64,000 nt of DNA from JBCBSZ01 sp039185015 (GTDB lineage Bacteria > Actinomycetota > Acidimicrobiia > Acidimicrobiales > Poriferisodalaceae): assembly GCA_039185015.1 (NCBI GenBank), contig JBCDAU010000021.1, positions 28,354-92,353 on the forward strand, read 5' to 3'. Position 1 is the first letter of the stretch. Each line of letters starts with the position of its first letter. Of this stretch, positions 9,079 through 17,745 are shown one piece after another. The translations under genes were made by a program, and so were the position numbers. The notes below the pieces were generated by a model. That model searched no databases, was not told the origin of the DNA, and worked only from the letters and a program-made list of their open reading frames with translations.

Positions 9079-10336
9079 CGGCGCCGCCCGGCGTCGTCGG
9101 CAGCTCGACGGTCAGCACGGTCGGACCCCCGGCCGGCGAGGAGCAGTCGAAGCGGCCGTCGGCCGCCCGGACTCGGGCGGCCATGCCGGCCAGCCCGCTG
9201 CCGATGTTCGGATCGGCCCCACCGCGACCGTCGTCGTGCACGACCATCGTCAGCCGGTTGTCCTCGTGTGCGACCCGGATCGAGGCGGTGCGCGCCTCGC
9301 TGTGCTTCACGATGTTGGTGACCGCCTCGGCGGCAACGAAGTAGGCCGTCTCTTCGACCGTGGGTGAAAGGCGGAGGGTCGCGGGCACATCGAGCTCGAT
9401 GGCGACCGGAGCGTCGGCGATGACCGAGGACAGCGCGGCGTCGAGCCCGCGGTCCTCGAGGATCGCCGGATGGAGTCCCCGGCCGATCATCCGCAGCTCG
9501 CCGAGGGAGGTGCGGGCCTTCTCCTGGGCCGCCTCGACGAGCTCACGGGCGGCCTCCGGGTCGTCGGGCAGCTTCATCGCGGCCATGCCGAGGTCGAGGC
9601 CGAGCGCGACGAGCCGCTGCTGAGCCCCGTCGTGGAGGTTCCGCTCGATGCGATGGCGTTCGGCCGCCACCGCGTCGACGATCTCCCGCCGTCGCTGCTC
9701 CTCCTCGGCCAGCTCGGCCTCGAGCGCAGCGATGCGATCGGGGCCGAGGAACCAGCCGGTCACCCGGACGTGGAGCTCGGCGAGGGCCTGCGTCGCGCGC
9801 GGGGCTGCTCCGAGGAGGGCAACGACGAACAGCGACTGGGCGATGACGACCCCGGCGCGACGTTCGGTGACGAGGCCGCCGATGTTGGCGCCGGTCAGCC
9901 CCCAGGCGACGATCGCGCCGCCGAGCGTGAGGACGGCGAGGAAGATGCCGAGGAGCTGGAACCCGACCTGGCGCCATCGGTCCGGGTCGCCCCAGCGGAC
10001 CCGCATCGAGGCGACGCGCCCCTGCCCGGTCGACGAGGCGAGCGGGCGGGGCGGGATCGGATCGGTGACCCAGCCGGCGCGGTGACGCTCGACGGTGGAG
10101 AGCGCCCCCACCAGCCCGAGCGAGGCGACCACGAGTGGGACGCCGAGGCCGACCAGCACCAACGGCAGGCTGACGGCGAAGACGGTGACCGTCAGCGCGA
10201 ACCACAGCGTGGCGGCGAAGAGCCCGGCGAGGAGGTAGCCGGCCGCGCGCCAGGTGGCCGGGGACCAGAGGGGCCCCAGCCACCAGCGCAGCAGACTTCT
10301 CGGGTCGGTGGCCGCAGGTCCGCGCCGCCAGTCCAT
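9071..10336 (-). CDS. Sensor histidine kinase, HisKA_3 type
   Basis: A 421-residue membrane kinase. The N-terminal half has several hydrophobic segments (about 40-80 and 125-190), then a dimerisation helix with the phosphorylated His near 232 (RNLHDGAQQRL), and an HATPase domain with NIVKHSEA and the GLAGM lid motif. This is the DesK/NarX-like class that pairs with NarL-type regulators. The ATG at 10336 is preceded by CAGACT 6 bases upstream (leaderless type). The input signal is unknown; the neighbouring ABC permease suggests cell-envelope or antibiotic stress. Confidence 0.9.
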   Translation of the reverse strand: MDWRRGPAATDPRSLLRWWLGPLWSPATWRAAGYLLAGLFAATLWFALTVTVFAVSLPLVLVGLGVPLVVASLGLVGALSTVERHRAGWVTDPIPPRPLASSTGQGRVASMRVRWGDPDRWRQVGFQLLGIFLAVLTLGGAIVAWGLTGANIGGLVTERRAGVVIAQSLFVVALLGAAPRATQALAELHVRVTGWFLGPDRIAALEAELAEEEQRRREIVDAVAAERHRIERNLHDGAQQRLVALGLDLGMAAMKLPDDPEAARELVEAAQEKARTSLGELRMIGRGLHPAILEDRGLDAALSSVIADAPVAIELDVPATLRLSPTVEETAYFVAAEAVTNIVKHSEARTASIRVAHEDNRLTMVVHDDGRGGADPNIGSGLAGMAARVRAADGRFDCSSPAGGPTVLTVELPTTPGGAGD

Positions 10337-10368
10337 GACCCCAGTCTGCCCAGTCGACACCGCCGACC

Positions 10369-12606
10369 TCAGGCTGCGGCTCGAAGCGTCACCGCGGCAG
10401 GGGTCGAGGCGGCGCGCCGGGCGCCGGTCACAGCGATGAGCGCGACCGCCCCCACGGCTGCGAGCGCCGTGAGCGGGATGGCGACGACGGCCAGCTCGGC
10501 CCCGATCTCGACGGCGTTCGCCGACTCGAAGAAGCCGATGATCCCCTCGGAGCCACGCCACCCGGCGACCGCTCCGATCGCAGCGGCGAGGGCTGCCACC
10601 GGGAGCAGCTCGGCGAGGAGTAGACGGGTCACGTCGCGGCGGCGGGCGCCGATGGCGAGCAGCGCTGCGAGCTCGTGGCGGCGCTCGTGCACGTCGACGG
10701 CGACGGCGGCCGACACCCCGAGGAGTGACACCACGGCCACGACCGCGCCGATGACCAGGAAGATGTCGGCGATCAGCGCCCGTGCGGCCACATCTTCGGC
10801 GTAGAGCCGATCGACGGCGTCGACCAGGACGACGGTGTCGTCGCCCGCCTCGACGAGGATCGCTCGGGGGTCGATGCCTGACCCGGCGAGCTCGTCGACG
10901 GGGGTCGTCGACCAGACGGCGTCGGCCGTCATGCCGGTCTGCGCCGAGAGTGCCTCGATGGGAGTGAAGACGTCGCGGGAGCGGCTCGGGTGGAGGCCGA
11001 CGACCGTCAGGTCCGCAGGGCCGGCCGCGGTCTCGACGGTGATCGGGTCGCCCACGACGAGGTCGAGGTGACGGGCGAACCCGGCGGAGACCACGGCCTC
11101 GTCAGCGGCGGGGTCCTCGAGCCAGCGGCCGACCTCGACGCCGGTGTCGACCATCGCCGTGTCGGGATCGAGCCCGTAGATGGTGACGTCCCAGTCGTCG
11201 AGCAGACCGTCGGTGTCGAGGACGGCCTCGGAGCTCGGATCGTCAGCGACGACGGCTGCGTCGACGGCCCAGCCCGGGTCGGCCGCGGCGATTCGGGTGC
11301 TCCACCGCCAGTGACCGAGCTCGGCCTCGTCGAAGGCGGTGATCGACGTCCCCAGGCTGGCGACGGTGATCATGGCCGCAACGCCGGCGGCCAGCTGGAG
11401 GCCGATCGAGACGCGACGGCCCCGACGGTGCCAGGTCGTCCGGAGGGCGATGCGTCCGAGCAACCCGCCCGCGGGGAGCCGCGCGGCCAGTCGCTCGGAC
11501 CAACGCTGACCGAAGGGCCGTCCGTCGCGGTCGCGCAACGACTCGGCGAGCGGTCGACGGGTGGCGGTCCGGGCCGCTCGCCCGGCGACGAGCCACGCCC
11601 CACCGACGGCGAACCCAGCACTCGCCCCGGCGACGACCCAACCGATCGCGGGCTCGGGGGTGATGCCGGCGAAACGGGACACCACCATGCGGGCAACGAC
11701 GTTCGAGAGCACGACGCCGAGCACTGCGCCGAGCACGGCGCCGGCGGCTGCGATCGAGATGGCGACGCCGCGCAGCTGGCGGCGGAGCGGTCGCCGCCTG
11801 GACCCGAGGGCTCGCCGCACGGCGACCTCGCGGCTGCGTTCCGCCACGAGCGTGTTGGTCGTGCCGGCCAGCAGCACGGCAGCGACGATCGCAGCGACGA
11901 CGCCGAGCAGGCCGATCATCGAGGACACCTCCGTGAGGTCGTCCTCGAGGGGGTGACGACCCCCGGGCACCGTGGTCGGGAACGAGGTGAGCGTGGCGTC
12001 GTCCTCGGCGAGCTCGACTCGGAGCGTTTCGACGACTGTGTCGAGCTGCTCGGCGGTCGGGTCGTCGACCCGGATGGCCAGTCGGTTGACGCCGGCGAGC
12101 CCGGTGACGATCTCGGCGGTGGCGTGGTCGGTGACGAGCAGGTCGTTCTCGGCGTACCAGGTCGTGGTGCCGATGCCGACGACGTCGAGGTCCTCGCCAC
12201 CGACCACGAGCACCTCGCCGAGCTCGGCGACGCCGTCGGAGACCAGCACCTCCCCCGGACCGGGCAGGCGACCCTGGTCGGCGGCGACCAGGTCGACCGT
12301 CTGATCGGTCGTGTCGATGCCGATGAGGCGGGTGGGCTGGTCATTCGCGTCGACCATCGCCGACAGGCGACCGTCGATGGCAGCGAGCTCGGGGAGGTCG
12401 AGCTGGTCGACCACGCTCGCGTCGATGAGCGTGGTGCCCGCACCGACGTGAGCGAGGCGATCGGCGGCAGCGTCCTCGCGCAGCGAGTCGGCGGCGACCG
12501 TGGGGACGGCGAAGATGCCGATGGCGCCGACCGCGAGGGCGATGGCGACGATGTTGGCGACGACCCGCGCGGGGGCCTGACGGAAGGAGTGGACGAGGGC
12601 GCGCAT
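10369..12606 (-). CDS. ABC transporter permease, FtsX/MacB type
   Basis: A 745-residue permease with an N-terminal transmembrane helix followed by a large extracellular domain, then two FtsX-type membrane modules (about residues 225-350 and 620-740), the fused arrangement seen in actinobacterial lipoprotein or antimicrobial-export transporters. It overlaps the ATPase stop by one base (12606), so both form one operon. It is likely a mechanotransmission-type transporter rather than an importer. Confidence 0.88.
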   Translation of the reverse strand: MRALVHSFRQAPARVVANIVAIALAVGAIGIFAVPTVAADSLREDAAADRLAHVGAGTTLIDASVVDQLDLPELAAIDGRLSAMVDANDQPTRLIGIDTTDQTVDLVAADQGRLPGPGEVLVSDGVAELGEVLVVGGEDLDVVGIGTTTWYAENDLLVTDHATAEIVTGLAGVNRLAIRVDDPTAEQLDTVVETLRVELAEDDATLTSFPTTVPGGRHPLEDDLTEVSSMIGLLGVVAAIVAAVLLAGTTNTLVAERSREVAVRRALGSRRRPLRRQLRGVAISIAAAGAVLGAVLGVVLSNVVARMVVSRFAGITPEPAIGWVVAGASAGFAVGGAWLVAGRAARTATRRPLAESLRDRDGRPFGQRWSERLAARLPAGGLLGRIALRTTWHRRGRRVSIGLQLAAGVAAMITVASLGTSITAFDEAELGHWRWSTRIAAADPGWAVDAAVVADDPSSEAVLDTDGLLDDWDVTIYGLDPDTAMVDTGVEVGRWLEDPAADEAVVSAGFARHLDLVVGDPITVETAAGPADLTVVGLHPSRSRDVFTPIEALSAQTGMTADAVWSTTPVDELAGSGIDPRAILVEAGDDTVVLVDAVDRLYAEDVAARALIADIFLVIGAVVAVVSLLGVSAAVAVDVHERRHELAALLAIGARRRDVTRLLLAELLPVAALAAAIGAVAGWRGSEGIIGFFESANAVEIGAELAVVAIPLTALAAVGAVALIAVTGARRAASTPAAVTLRAAA

Positions 12607-13352
12607 CAGCGGACAGCCCCGGTGGTGTCGTCGGCGACGAGCCGACCGTCGATCAAGTGGAGGCGTCGATCCGCTGCTGCGGCGAGCGCCTCGTCGTGGG
12701 TGATGAAGACGACGGTGGCGCCGTCGTCGCGCACCGCGAGCAGTTGCTCGAACACAGCAGCGCCGGTCGCCTGGTCCAGAGCGCCGGTCGGCTCGTCGGC
12801 GACGAGCAGCGCCGGCCGGACGGCGAGCGCACGAGCGACGGCGACGCGCTGCTGCTCGCCGCCCGAGAGCTCGGTGGGGAGGCGGGTCGCCTTCGCCCCG
12901 AGGCCGACCTGGTCGAGCGCCGCCGTCGCTCGACGACGCCGGCCCCGTCGCTGTCCGCCGAGTCGAAGCGCGAGCTCCACGTTCTCCCGGGCGGTGAGCG
13001 TCGGGATCAGGTGGAAGTCCTGGAAGACCACGGCGACGTGACGTGCCCGCCAGCGGGCCAGTCGGTCGTCGGAGAGCCGGTCGATGCGCTCGCCGGCGGC
13101 CACGATCGATCCCGACGTCGGCCGGTCGAGTCCGGCCAGCAGCGCGCCGAGGGTCGACTTGCCGGAGCCCGAGGGTCCCACCAGCGCGACGACCTCGCCC
13201 TCGTGGATCTGGACGCTCACGCTGTCGAGCGCGGTCTGCGCTCCGTCGCCGCGGCCCCAGACCCGACTGAGGTCGCGGGCGACGACGAGCGGTGATCCGG
13301 TCGTCGGTGCCGGTGGTTCGATGGGGGCGTGGATGTCGAGGGTGGAGGTCAT
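12606..13352 (-). CDS. ABC transporter ATPase, LolD/MacB type
   Basis: A 248-residue ABC ATPase with Walker A GPSGSGKST, signature LSGGEQQR, Walker B LLVADEPTGALD and H-loop ITHD. The EPTGALD form is diagnostic of the MacB/LolD group that works with FtsX-like permeases, here the next gene. The ATG at 13352 gives a short N-terminal extension with no clear function. Confidence 0.93.
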   Translation of the reverse strand: MTSTLDIHAPIEPPAPTTGSPLVVARDLSRVWGRGDGAQTALDSVSVQIHEGEVVALVGPSGSGKSTLGALLAGLDRPTSGSIVAAGERIDRLSDDRLARWRARHVAVVFQDFHLIPTLTARENVELALRLGGQRRGRRRRATAALDQVGLGAKATRLPTELSGGEQQRVAVARALAVRPALLVADEPTGALDQATGAAVFEQLLAVRDDGATVVFITHDEALAAAADRRLHLIDGRLVADDTTGAVR

Positions 13353-13525
13353 GTGTCGATCGTCCGCCTCCGGAGGTCGGTCCGGAATCCGGGTGCCCGG
13401 CGTCTCGGTGGTGGGGTTACCCCCACCACCAGGCGGACAGCGAGCGGACAGCGGCGGTCGGCACGGTCGGCGCATCGAATCGTGTGAGGTCCCGCGACGG
13501 AATCCGGCGGTCTCGATCGATGGAA

Positions 13526-13539
13526 GTGACACACGTCAC
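13526..13539. promoter_or_regulatory. Palindrome GTGAC-ACAC-GTCAC, possible operator
   Basis: A perfect 5-bp inverted repeat with a 4-base spacer, 66 bases before the hotdog gene at 13606, in a 253-base gap that holds promoters for divergent genes. The factor is unknown. Confidence 0.35.
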
Positions 13540-13605
13540 GTATTCGGATGGGGCGCTGCGCCATCCGTGTGGCAACGGAACCGATCGGCAGGGCGGAGGA
13601 GACCG

Positions 13606-14490
13606 ATGGAGACCGACCTCATGGAGCGAGCGCTGAGCAGGATCAGCGTCACGGCCCCGTACTTCGCACTCACCGACCTCGTCGAGGTCGGTGGTGGCGT
13701 CGTCGAGGCGACGATCCCGGTTCAGGTGCCGGGCGAGCTCGAACACGGACCGATCGCGGCGGCACAGGTCGCCCGCCATCTCGCGATCCTTGGCTCCTGC
13801 GCCGCGGCGCTGGGTCGAGACGACGACGCCAAGCACCACTACCTTGCGACCCGGGCGCACTTCGCACGGATGTCGAACGCGCCGGCCATCGTCGAAGGAA
13901 CCCTCCGAGGCCGGGCCTTCGCGGCGTGGCTCGACAAGCGAACGGTTCGGGCGACGATGACGCTGACGACCCGGGACGGTCAGGCGCTCCACCACCTCGA
14001 GGTCGACTACGCGGTCCTGGCGCCCCGGATGTTCGCCCGCCTCAACCCGGTGCCGGACGGGCTGGCCGGTCAACCGGGAGGCGACGCGACGGACCCGGTC
14101 GTCCAGGTGGGGGACGGCCGGGTCATCATCGACTGCGGACCGGTGGCCCACGCGATGTGCGCCGGGCACTTCCCCGGTCACCCCGCGGCTCCCGTCGCCC
14201 TGGTCATGGGTGAGCTCTGTGGTGCCGCTGGCCGAGCCATGTTGGACCGGCTCGACGACGTCGACGCCTACCGGGTCGAAGAAGGGCACGTCGCGGCGAC
14301 CGGACTGGCGCACGCCGGGCAGGAGCTCCGCCTCGAAGCCGCCTACGTCGAACCGGTCGGAGCCGGCCATCGGGTGCGGGGCACGGCCTTCGCCGACGGT
14401 GTGTCGGTCGGAGAGGTCGACGTCGTGCTGTCCGCCCATCGGGTCGGTGCGACGGCTGGTCACGCCGACGACTTCGCGATGGCGTCGTGA
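13606..14490 (+). CDS. Double-hotdog dehydratase/thioesterase-like protein
   Basis: A 294-residue soluble protein with two hotdog-like halves. The second half carries GHFPGHPAAP near residue 186, the FabA/FabZ signature containing the catalytic His of beta-hydroxyacyl-ACP dehydratases. The first half resembles an acyl-thioesterase. A GGAGGAGACCG ribosome site fixes the ATG. It begins a three-gene run with an MMPL transporter and FabH, suggesting it dehydrates or releases an acyl chain that is then exported. The exact substrate is unknown. Confidence 0.75.
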   Translation: METDLMERALSRISVTAPYFALTDLVEVGGGVVEATIPVQVPGELEHGPIAAAQVARHLAILGSCAAALGRDDDAKHHYLATRAHFARMSNAPAIVEGTLRGRAFAAWLDKRTVRATMTLTTRDGQALHHLEVDYAVLAPRMFARLNPVPDGLAGQPGGDATDPVVQVGDGRVIIDCGPVAHAMCAGHFPGHPAAPVALVMGELCGAAGRAMLDRLDDVDAYRVEEGHVAATGLAHAGQELRLEAAYVEPVGAGHRVRGTAFADGVSVGEVDVVLSAHRVGATAGHADDFAMAS

Positions 14491-14527
14491 GCCCGTCGCC
14501 GTCCGGCGCGGGTGGGGGAGCGCGGTC

Positions 14528-16738
14528 GTGAGCCTCGTCGCCGATCTCGTCCTCCGACGGCCGCGCACCATCCTCGTCGTCTTCGTCGCGCTCCTCGCCG
14601 CTGGTGCCTGGTACGGCAGGGACGTGACGAGCGCGCTCTCACCGGCCGGCTACGAGGTGTCGGGCAGCGAATCGACGGCGGCGCAGAGGATCCTCGCCGA
14701 GCGCTTCGACACCGGCGCCCCGAACATCGTGCTTCTCGTGGACACCGAGCGATCCGGCGGGGTCGATGACCCCGAGGTCGCGGCCGCCGCCGACGACGTG
14801 GCGCTCCTGCTCGCCGGCCTGGAAGACGTCAGCGACGTCGCCGCCTTCTCCTCCAGCGCGGATCCATCGCTCCGGAGCGCCGACGGCCGCTATGGCCTGG
14901 TGACCGCTCGGGCGGTCGCGTCCGAGACCGAGGTCTACGACATCGTCGAGCAGGTCCGCGAGGAGCTCGCCGGCGACCCGGGGCCGTTCACGGTCACGGT
15001 CGGGGGGAGCGCCGCGGCCAATCTCGAGATCGTCGAGGAGTCCGAACGAGACCTCCTGCGGGCCGAGCTGATCGCCATCCCGATCACGACGCTGATCATG
15101 CTGCTGGTGTTCCGCAGCGTGATCGCCGCCCTCCTCCCGCTGGTCGTCGCGGCCGTCGCGGTCATCGGCACGGCGGCGGCGCTGCGGGGCCTCACCGAGG
15201 TCACGCTGATCTCGGTCTTCGCGTTGAACCTCACGACGGCCCTCGGCCTCGGGATGGGCATCGACTTCAGCCTCTTCACCATCTCCCGATGGCGAGAGGA
15301 ACGAGCCGCCGGCGCAGAGCCCGACGAGGCGCTGCGGACCACCATCGAGAAGGCCGGCCGCGGCGTCCTCTTCAGCGGCCTCACCACCGCGGCGACCCTG
15401 TCCGCGCTGTTGCTCTTCGACTACCCGCTGCTGCGGTCGCTCGCCTTCGCCGGGTTCGTGGTCGTGCTGCTCGCGACGCTCGGCGCCCTCTTCGCCCTCC
15501 CGGCGACGATCGCCGTGCTCGGCGACCGCGTCGAGCGCTTCCGGTTGCGGCCCCGGCGCGAACCCCGCTCCGTCGAGGACGGTCGGTGGTTCCGGTTGGC
15601 CACAGCGGTGATGGCTCGGCCCCGGCTGGCGATCATCGGGACCGTCGCCGTGCTCCTCCTGCTCGGCGCGCCCTTCCTCCGAGCCGAGTTCGGCATCCCG
15701 GACGATCGCTCCCTGCCGGAGACGTCGTCGGCCCGCCAGGTCGGTGACGTGGTGCGGTCCGACTTCGACGGCAGCGCCGCCGGAGTCCTCGCGGTCGTCG
15801 CGCCGACGGGCCCCGTGGCCGAGGTCGAGCTGGACGCCTACGCCGCACGGATCAGCGCCCTCCCGGGGGTGGAACTGGTCGACACGGTCACCGGGATCTA
15901 CGCCGGGGGCCGCCTGGTCGCCGAGTCGCTCGACCCGGACCGGTACGTCGACGACCTCCGCACCGGTGTGTGGCTGGCCGTCCTGCCCGAGGTCGAGCCG
16001 ATCTCGGCCGCGGGTGAGGCCCTCGTGGACGAGCTCCGCTCGCTCGAGTCGCCGGTTCCGGTGCTCGTCGGCGGTGAGTCGGCTCGGCTCGTCGACAACA
16101 AGGCCGAGATCCGCTCGAAGGTCGTGCCGGTCGGCCTGTGGGTCGCCGCGGTCGTCTGGGTCCTGCTGTTCTGCAGCTTCCGCAGCCTGCTGCTGCCGCT
16201 CAAGGCGGTCGTCCTGAACCTGCTGAGCTTGACGGCCGCCTTCGGGGCGATCGTGTGGATCTTCCAGGACGGGCGTCTCACCGGCCTGCTCGGATTCACT
16301 CCGACCGGGCTGACCGACGCGCAGACGCCGGTGCTGATCTTCTGCATCGCGTTCGGATTGTCGATGGACTACGAGGTCTTCCTGCTCTCCCGGATCAAGG
16401 AGGAGTGGGACCGGACCGGCGACACCGAGCGGGCGGTCGCCGTCGGCCTCGAGCGCACGGGCGGGATCATCACCGCCGCCGCCGTGCTCATGGCGGTGGT
16501 CTTCCTGTCCTTCGCCTCCGGACAGGTCACCTTCATCCAGCTGGTCGGCATCGGCCTCGCCCTGGCGATCCTCGCCGACGCCACGCTGGTCCGGTCGCTG
16601 CTCGTGCCGGCCTTCATGGTCGTGGCCGGGCGCTGGAACTGGTGGTCGCCGTGGGCGCGCTCCGCGCCGCCGACCACCGCAGAGATCGACGTCGAGCGTC
16701 CGCTCGTCGCCGCGTCCACGGGGAGGGCGGAGACATGA
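14528..16738 (+). CDS. MMPL/RND-family lipid transporter
   Basis: A 736-residue RND permease with two MMPL modules, each a transmembrane helix, a periplasmic loop and a five-helix bundle. The motif GMGIDFSLFTISRWREE in the first half and FGLSMDYEVFLLSRIKEE in the second carry the proton-relay Asp-Tyr/Phe pairs. GTG 14528 is used, 38 bases after the previous stop. The stop overlaps the fabH start by 4 bases (ATGA). Co-transcription with fatty-acid enzymes suggests it exports a lipid, as MmpL proteins do. Confidence 0.9.
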   Translation: MSLVADLVLRRPRTILVVFVALLAAGAWYGRDVTSALSPAGYEVSGSESTAAQRILAERFDTGAPNIVLLVDTERSGGVDDPEVAAAADDVALLLAGLEDVSDVAAFSSSADPSLRSADGRYGLVTARAVASETEVYDIVEQVREELAGDPGPFTVTVGGSAAANLEIVEESERDLLRAELIAIPITTLIMLLVFRSVIAALLPLVVAAVAVIGTAAALRGLTEVTLISVFALNLTTALGLGMGIDFSLFTISRWREERAAGAEPDEALRTTIEKAGRGVLFSGLTTAATLSALLLFDYPLLRSLAFAGFVVVLLATLGALFALPATIAVLGDRVERFRLRPRREPRSVEDGRWFRLATAVMARPRLAIIGTVAVLLLLGAPFLRAEFGIPDDRSLPETSSARQVGDVVRSDFDGSAAGVLAVVAPTGPVAEVELDAYAARISALPGVELVDTVTGIYAGGRLVAESLDPDRYVDDLRTGVWLAVLPEVEPISAAGEALVDELRSLESPVPVLVGGESARLVDNKAEIRSKVVPVGLWVAAVVWVLLFCSFRSLLLPLKAVVLNLLSLTAAFGAIVWIFQDGRLTGLLGFTPTGLTDAQTPVLIFCIAFGLSMDYEVFLLSRIKEEWDRTGDTERAVAVGLERTGGIITAAAVLMAVVFLSFASGQVTFIQLVGIGLALAILADATLVRSLLVPAFMVVAGRWNWWSPWARSAPPTTAEIDVERPLVAASTGRAET

Positions 16739-17688
16739 ACGAGGAGCAGCGACCGGGGAACCGGATCGTCTCGGTGGGGACCGCCCTGCCGGACGGGGTG
16801 CTCACCAACGCCGACTTCGAGCACATGTTCGAGACGAGCGACGAATGGATCCGGACGAGGACCGGGATCTCGGAGCGTCGGGTCGGCGGCACGACCACCG
16901 GCCTCGCCACGGCCGCGGCGCGCTCGGCGCTCGACCGGTCGGGCGTCGACCCCGAGGAGATCGATCTCGTCATCGTCGCCACGCAGACCCCCGACGACCT
17001 CTGTCCGTCGACCGCGGCCGGCGTCCAGGACCGCCTCGGTCTGACCTGTGCGGCGTTCGATCTCAACGCTGCGTGTGCCGGGTTCTCCTACGGCCTGGTC
17101 ACGGCGCACTCCATGCTCGGTACCGGCCATCGGGCGGCGATCGTGGTCGGTGTCGACCGCATGACGGCGGCGACCAACTACGACGACCGCAGCACGGCGA
17201 TCCTCTTCGGCGACGCCGCCGGTGCCGTCGTGATCCGGGCCGAACCCGGGGGAGAGCGAGGGGTGCGGGCGTGGGACGCCGGCACCGATGGCGGCCACCC
17301 CGAGATCCTGTCGAGCCCCATCAAGGACGGCCGGATCACCGGCGTCGAGATGAACGGGAAGGCGGTCTACAAGCTGATGGTCCGCTACGCCGCAGAGTCG
17401 GCGGCTGCCGCGCTGGAGCGTGCGGACATGAAGCCGGGCGACCTCGCTGCGGTGCTGGCCCACCAGGCCAACCAGCGCATCCTCGACGCCATCCGCGAGC
17501 GGCTCGGCGTCGATGACGACACGGTCGTGTCGGTCATCGAGCGCACCGGCAACACCTCGGCGGCGTCGGTGCCGCTCGCGCTCGAGTCGGCGGTGTGCTC
17601 TGGCCAGGTCCGCCCGGGCGACCCGGTGCTGTTGCTCGGCTTCGGTGGCGGGCTGTCGTGGGCGAGCACGGTAGCCGTCTGGGGGTGA
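16735..17688 (+). CDS. fabH: Beta-ketoacyl-ACP synthase III
   Basis: A 317-residue thiolase-fold condensing enzyme with the full catalytic triad: Cys near 112 (NAACAGF), His near 243 (AHQANQR) and Asn near 272 (GNTSAAS). Length and spacing match FabH, which condenses acyl-CoA with malonyl-ACP. Because it sits after an MMPL transporter and a dehydratase-like gene, it may serve a dedicated lipid or polyketide starter step rather than bulk fatty-acid synthesis. Confidence 0.9.
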   Translation: MNEEQRPGNRIVSVGTALPDGVLTNADFEHMFETSDEWIRTRTGISERRVGGTTTGLATAAARSALDRSGVDPEEIDLVIVATQTPDDLCPSTAAGVQDRLGLTCAAFDLNAACAGFSYGLVTAHSMLGTGHRAAIVVGVDRMTAATNYDDRSTAILFGDAAGAVVIRAEPGGERGVRAWDAGTDGGHPEILSSPIKDGRITGVEMNGKAVYKLMVRYAAESAAAALERADMKPGDLAAVLAHQANQRILDAIRERLGVDDDTVVSVIERTGNTSAASVPLALESAVCSGQVRPGDPVLLLGFGGGLSWASTVAVWG

Positions 17689-17739
17689 GGCCGGATCGGT
17701 GCGCCGGTCGAACGCCCGGGCGGACGGGCGGATCCGGCC
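17689..17739. terminator. Long stem-loop between convergent fabH and GT2 genes
   Basis: GGCCGGATC (17689-17697) and GATCCGGCC (17731-17739) form a perfect 9-bp stem around a GC-rich 33-base loop. It fills the gap between two genes that end toward each other, so it may stop transcription from both sides. There is no U-tract. Confidence 0.45.
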
Positions 17740-17745
17740 CGGCGT

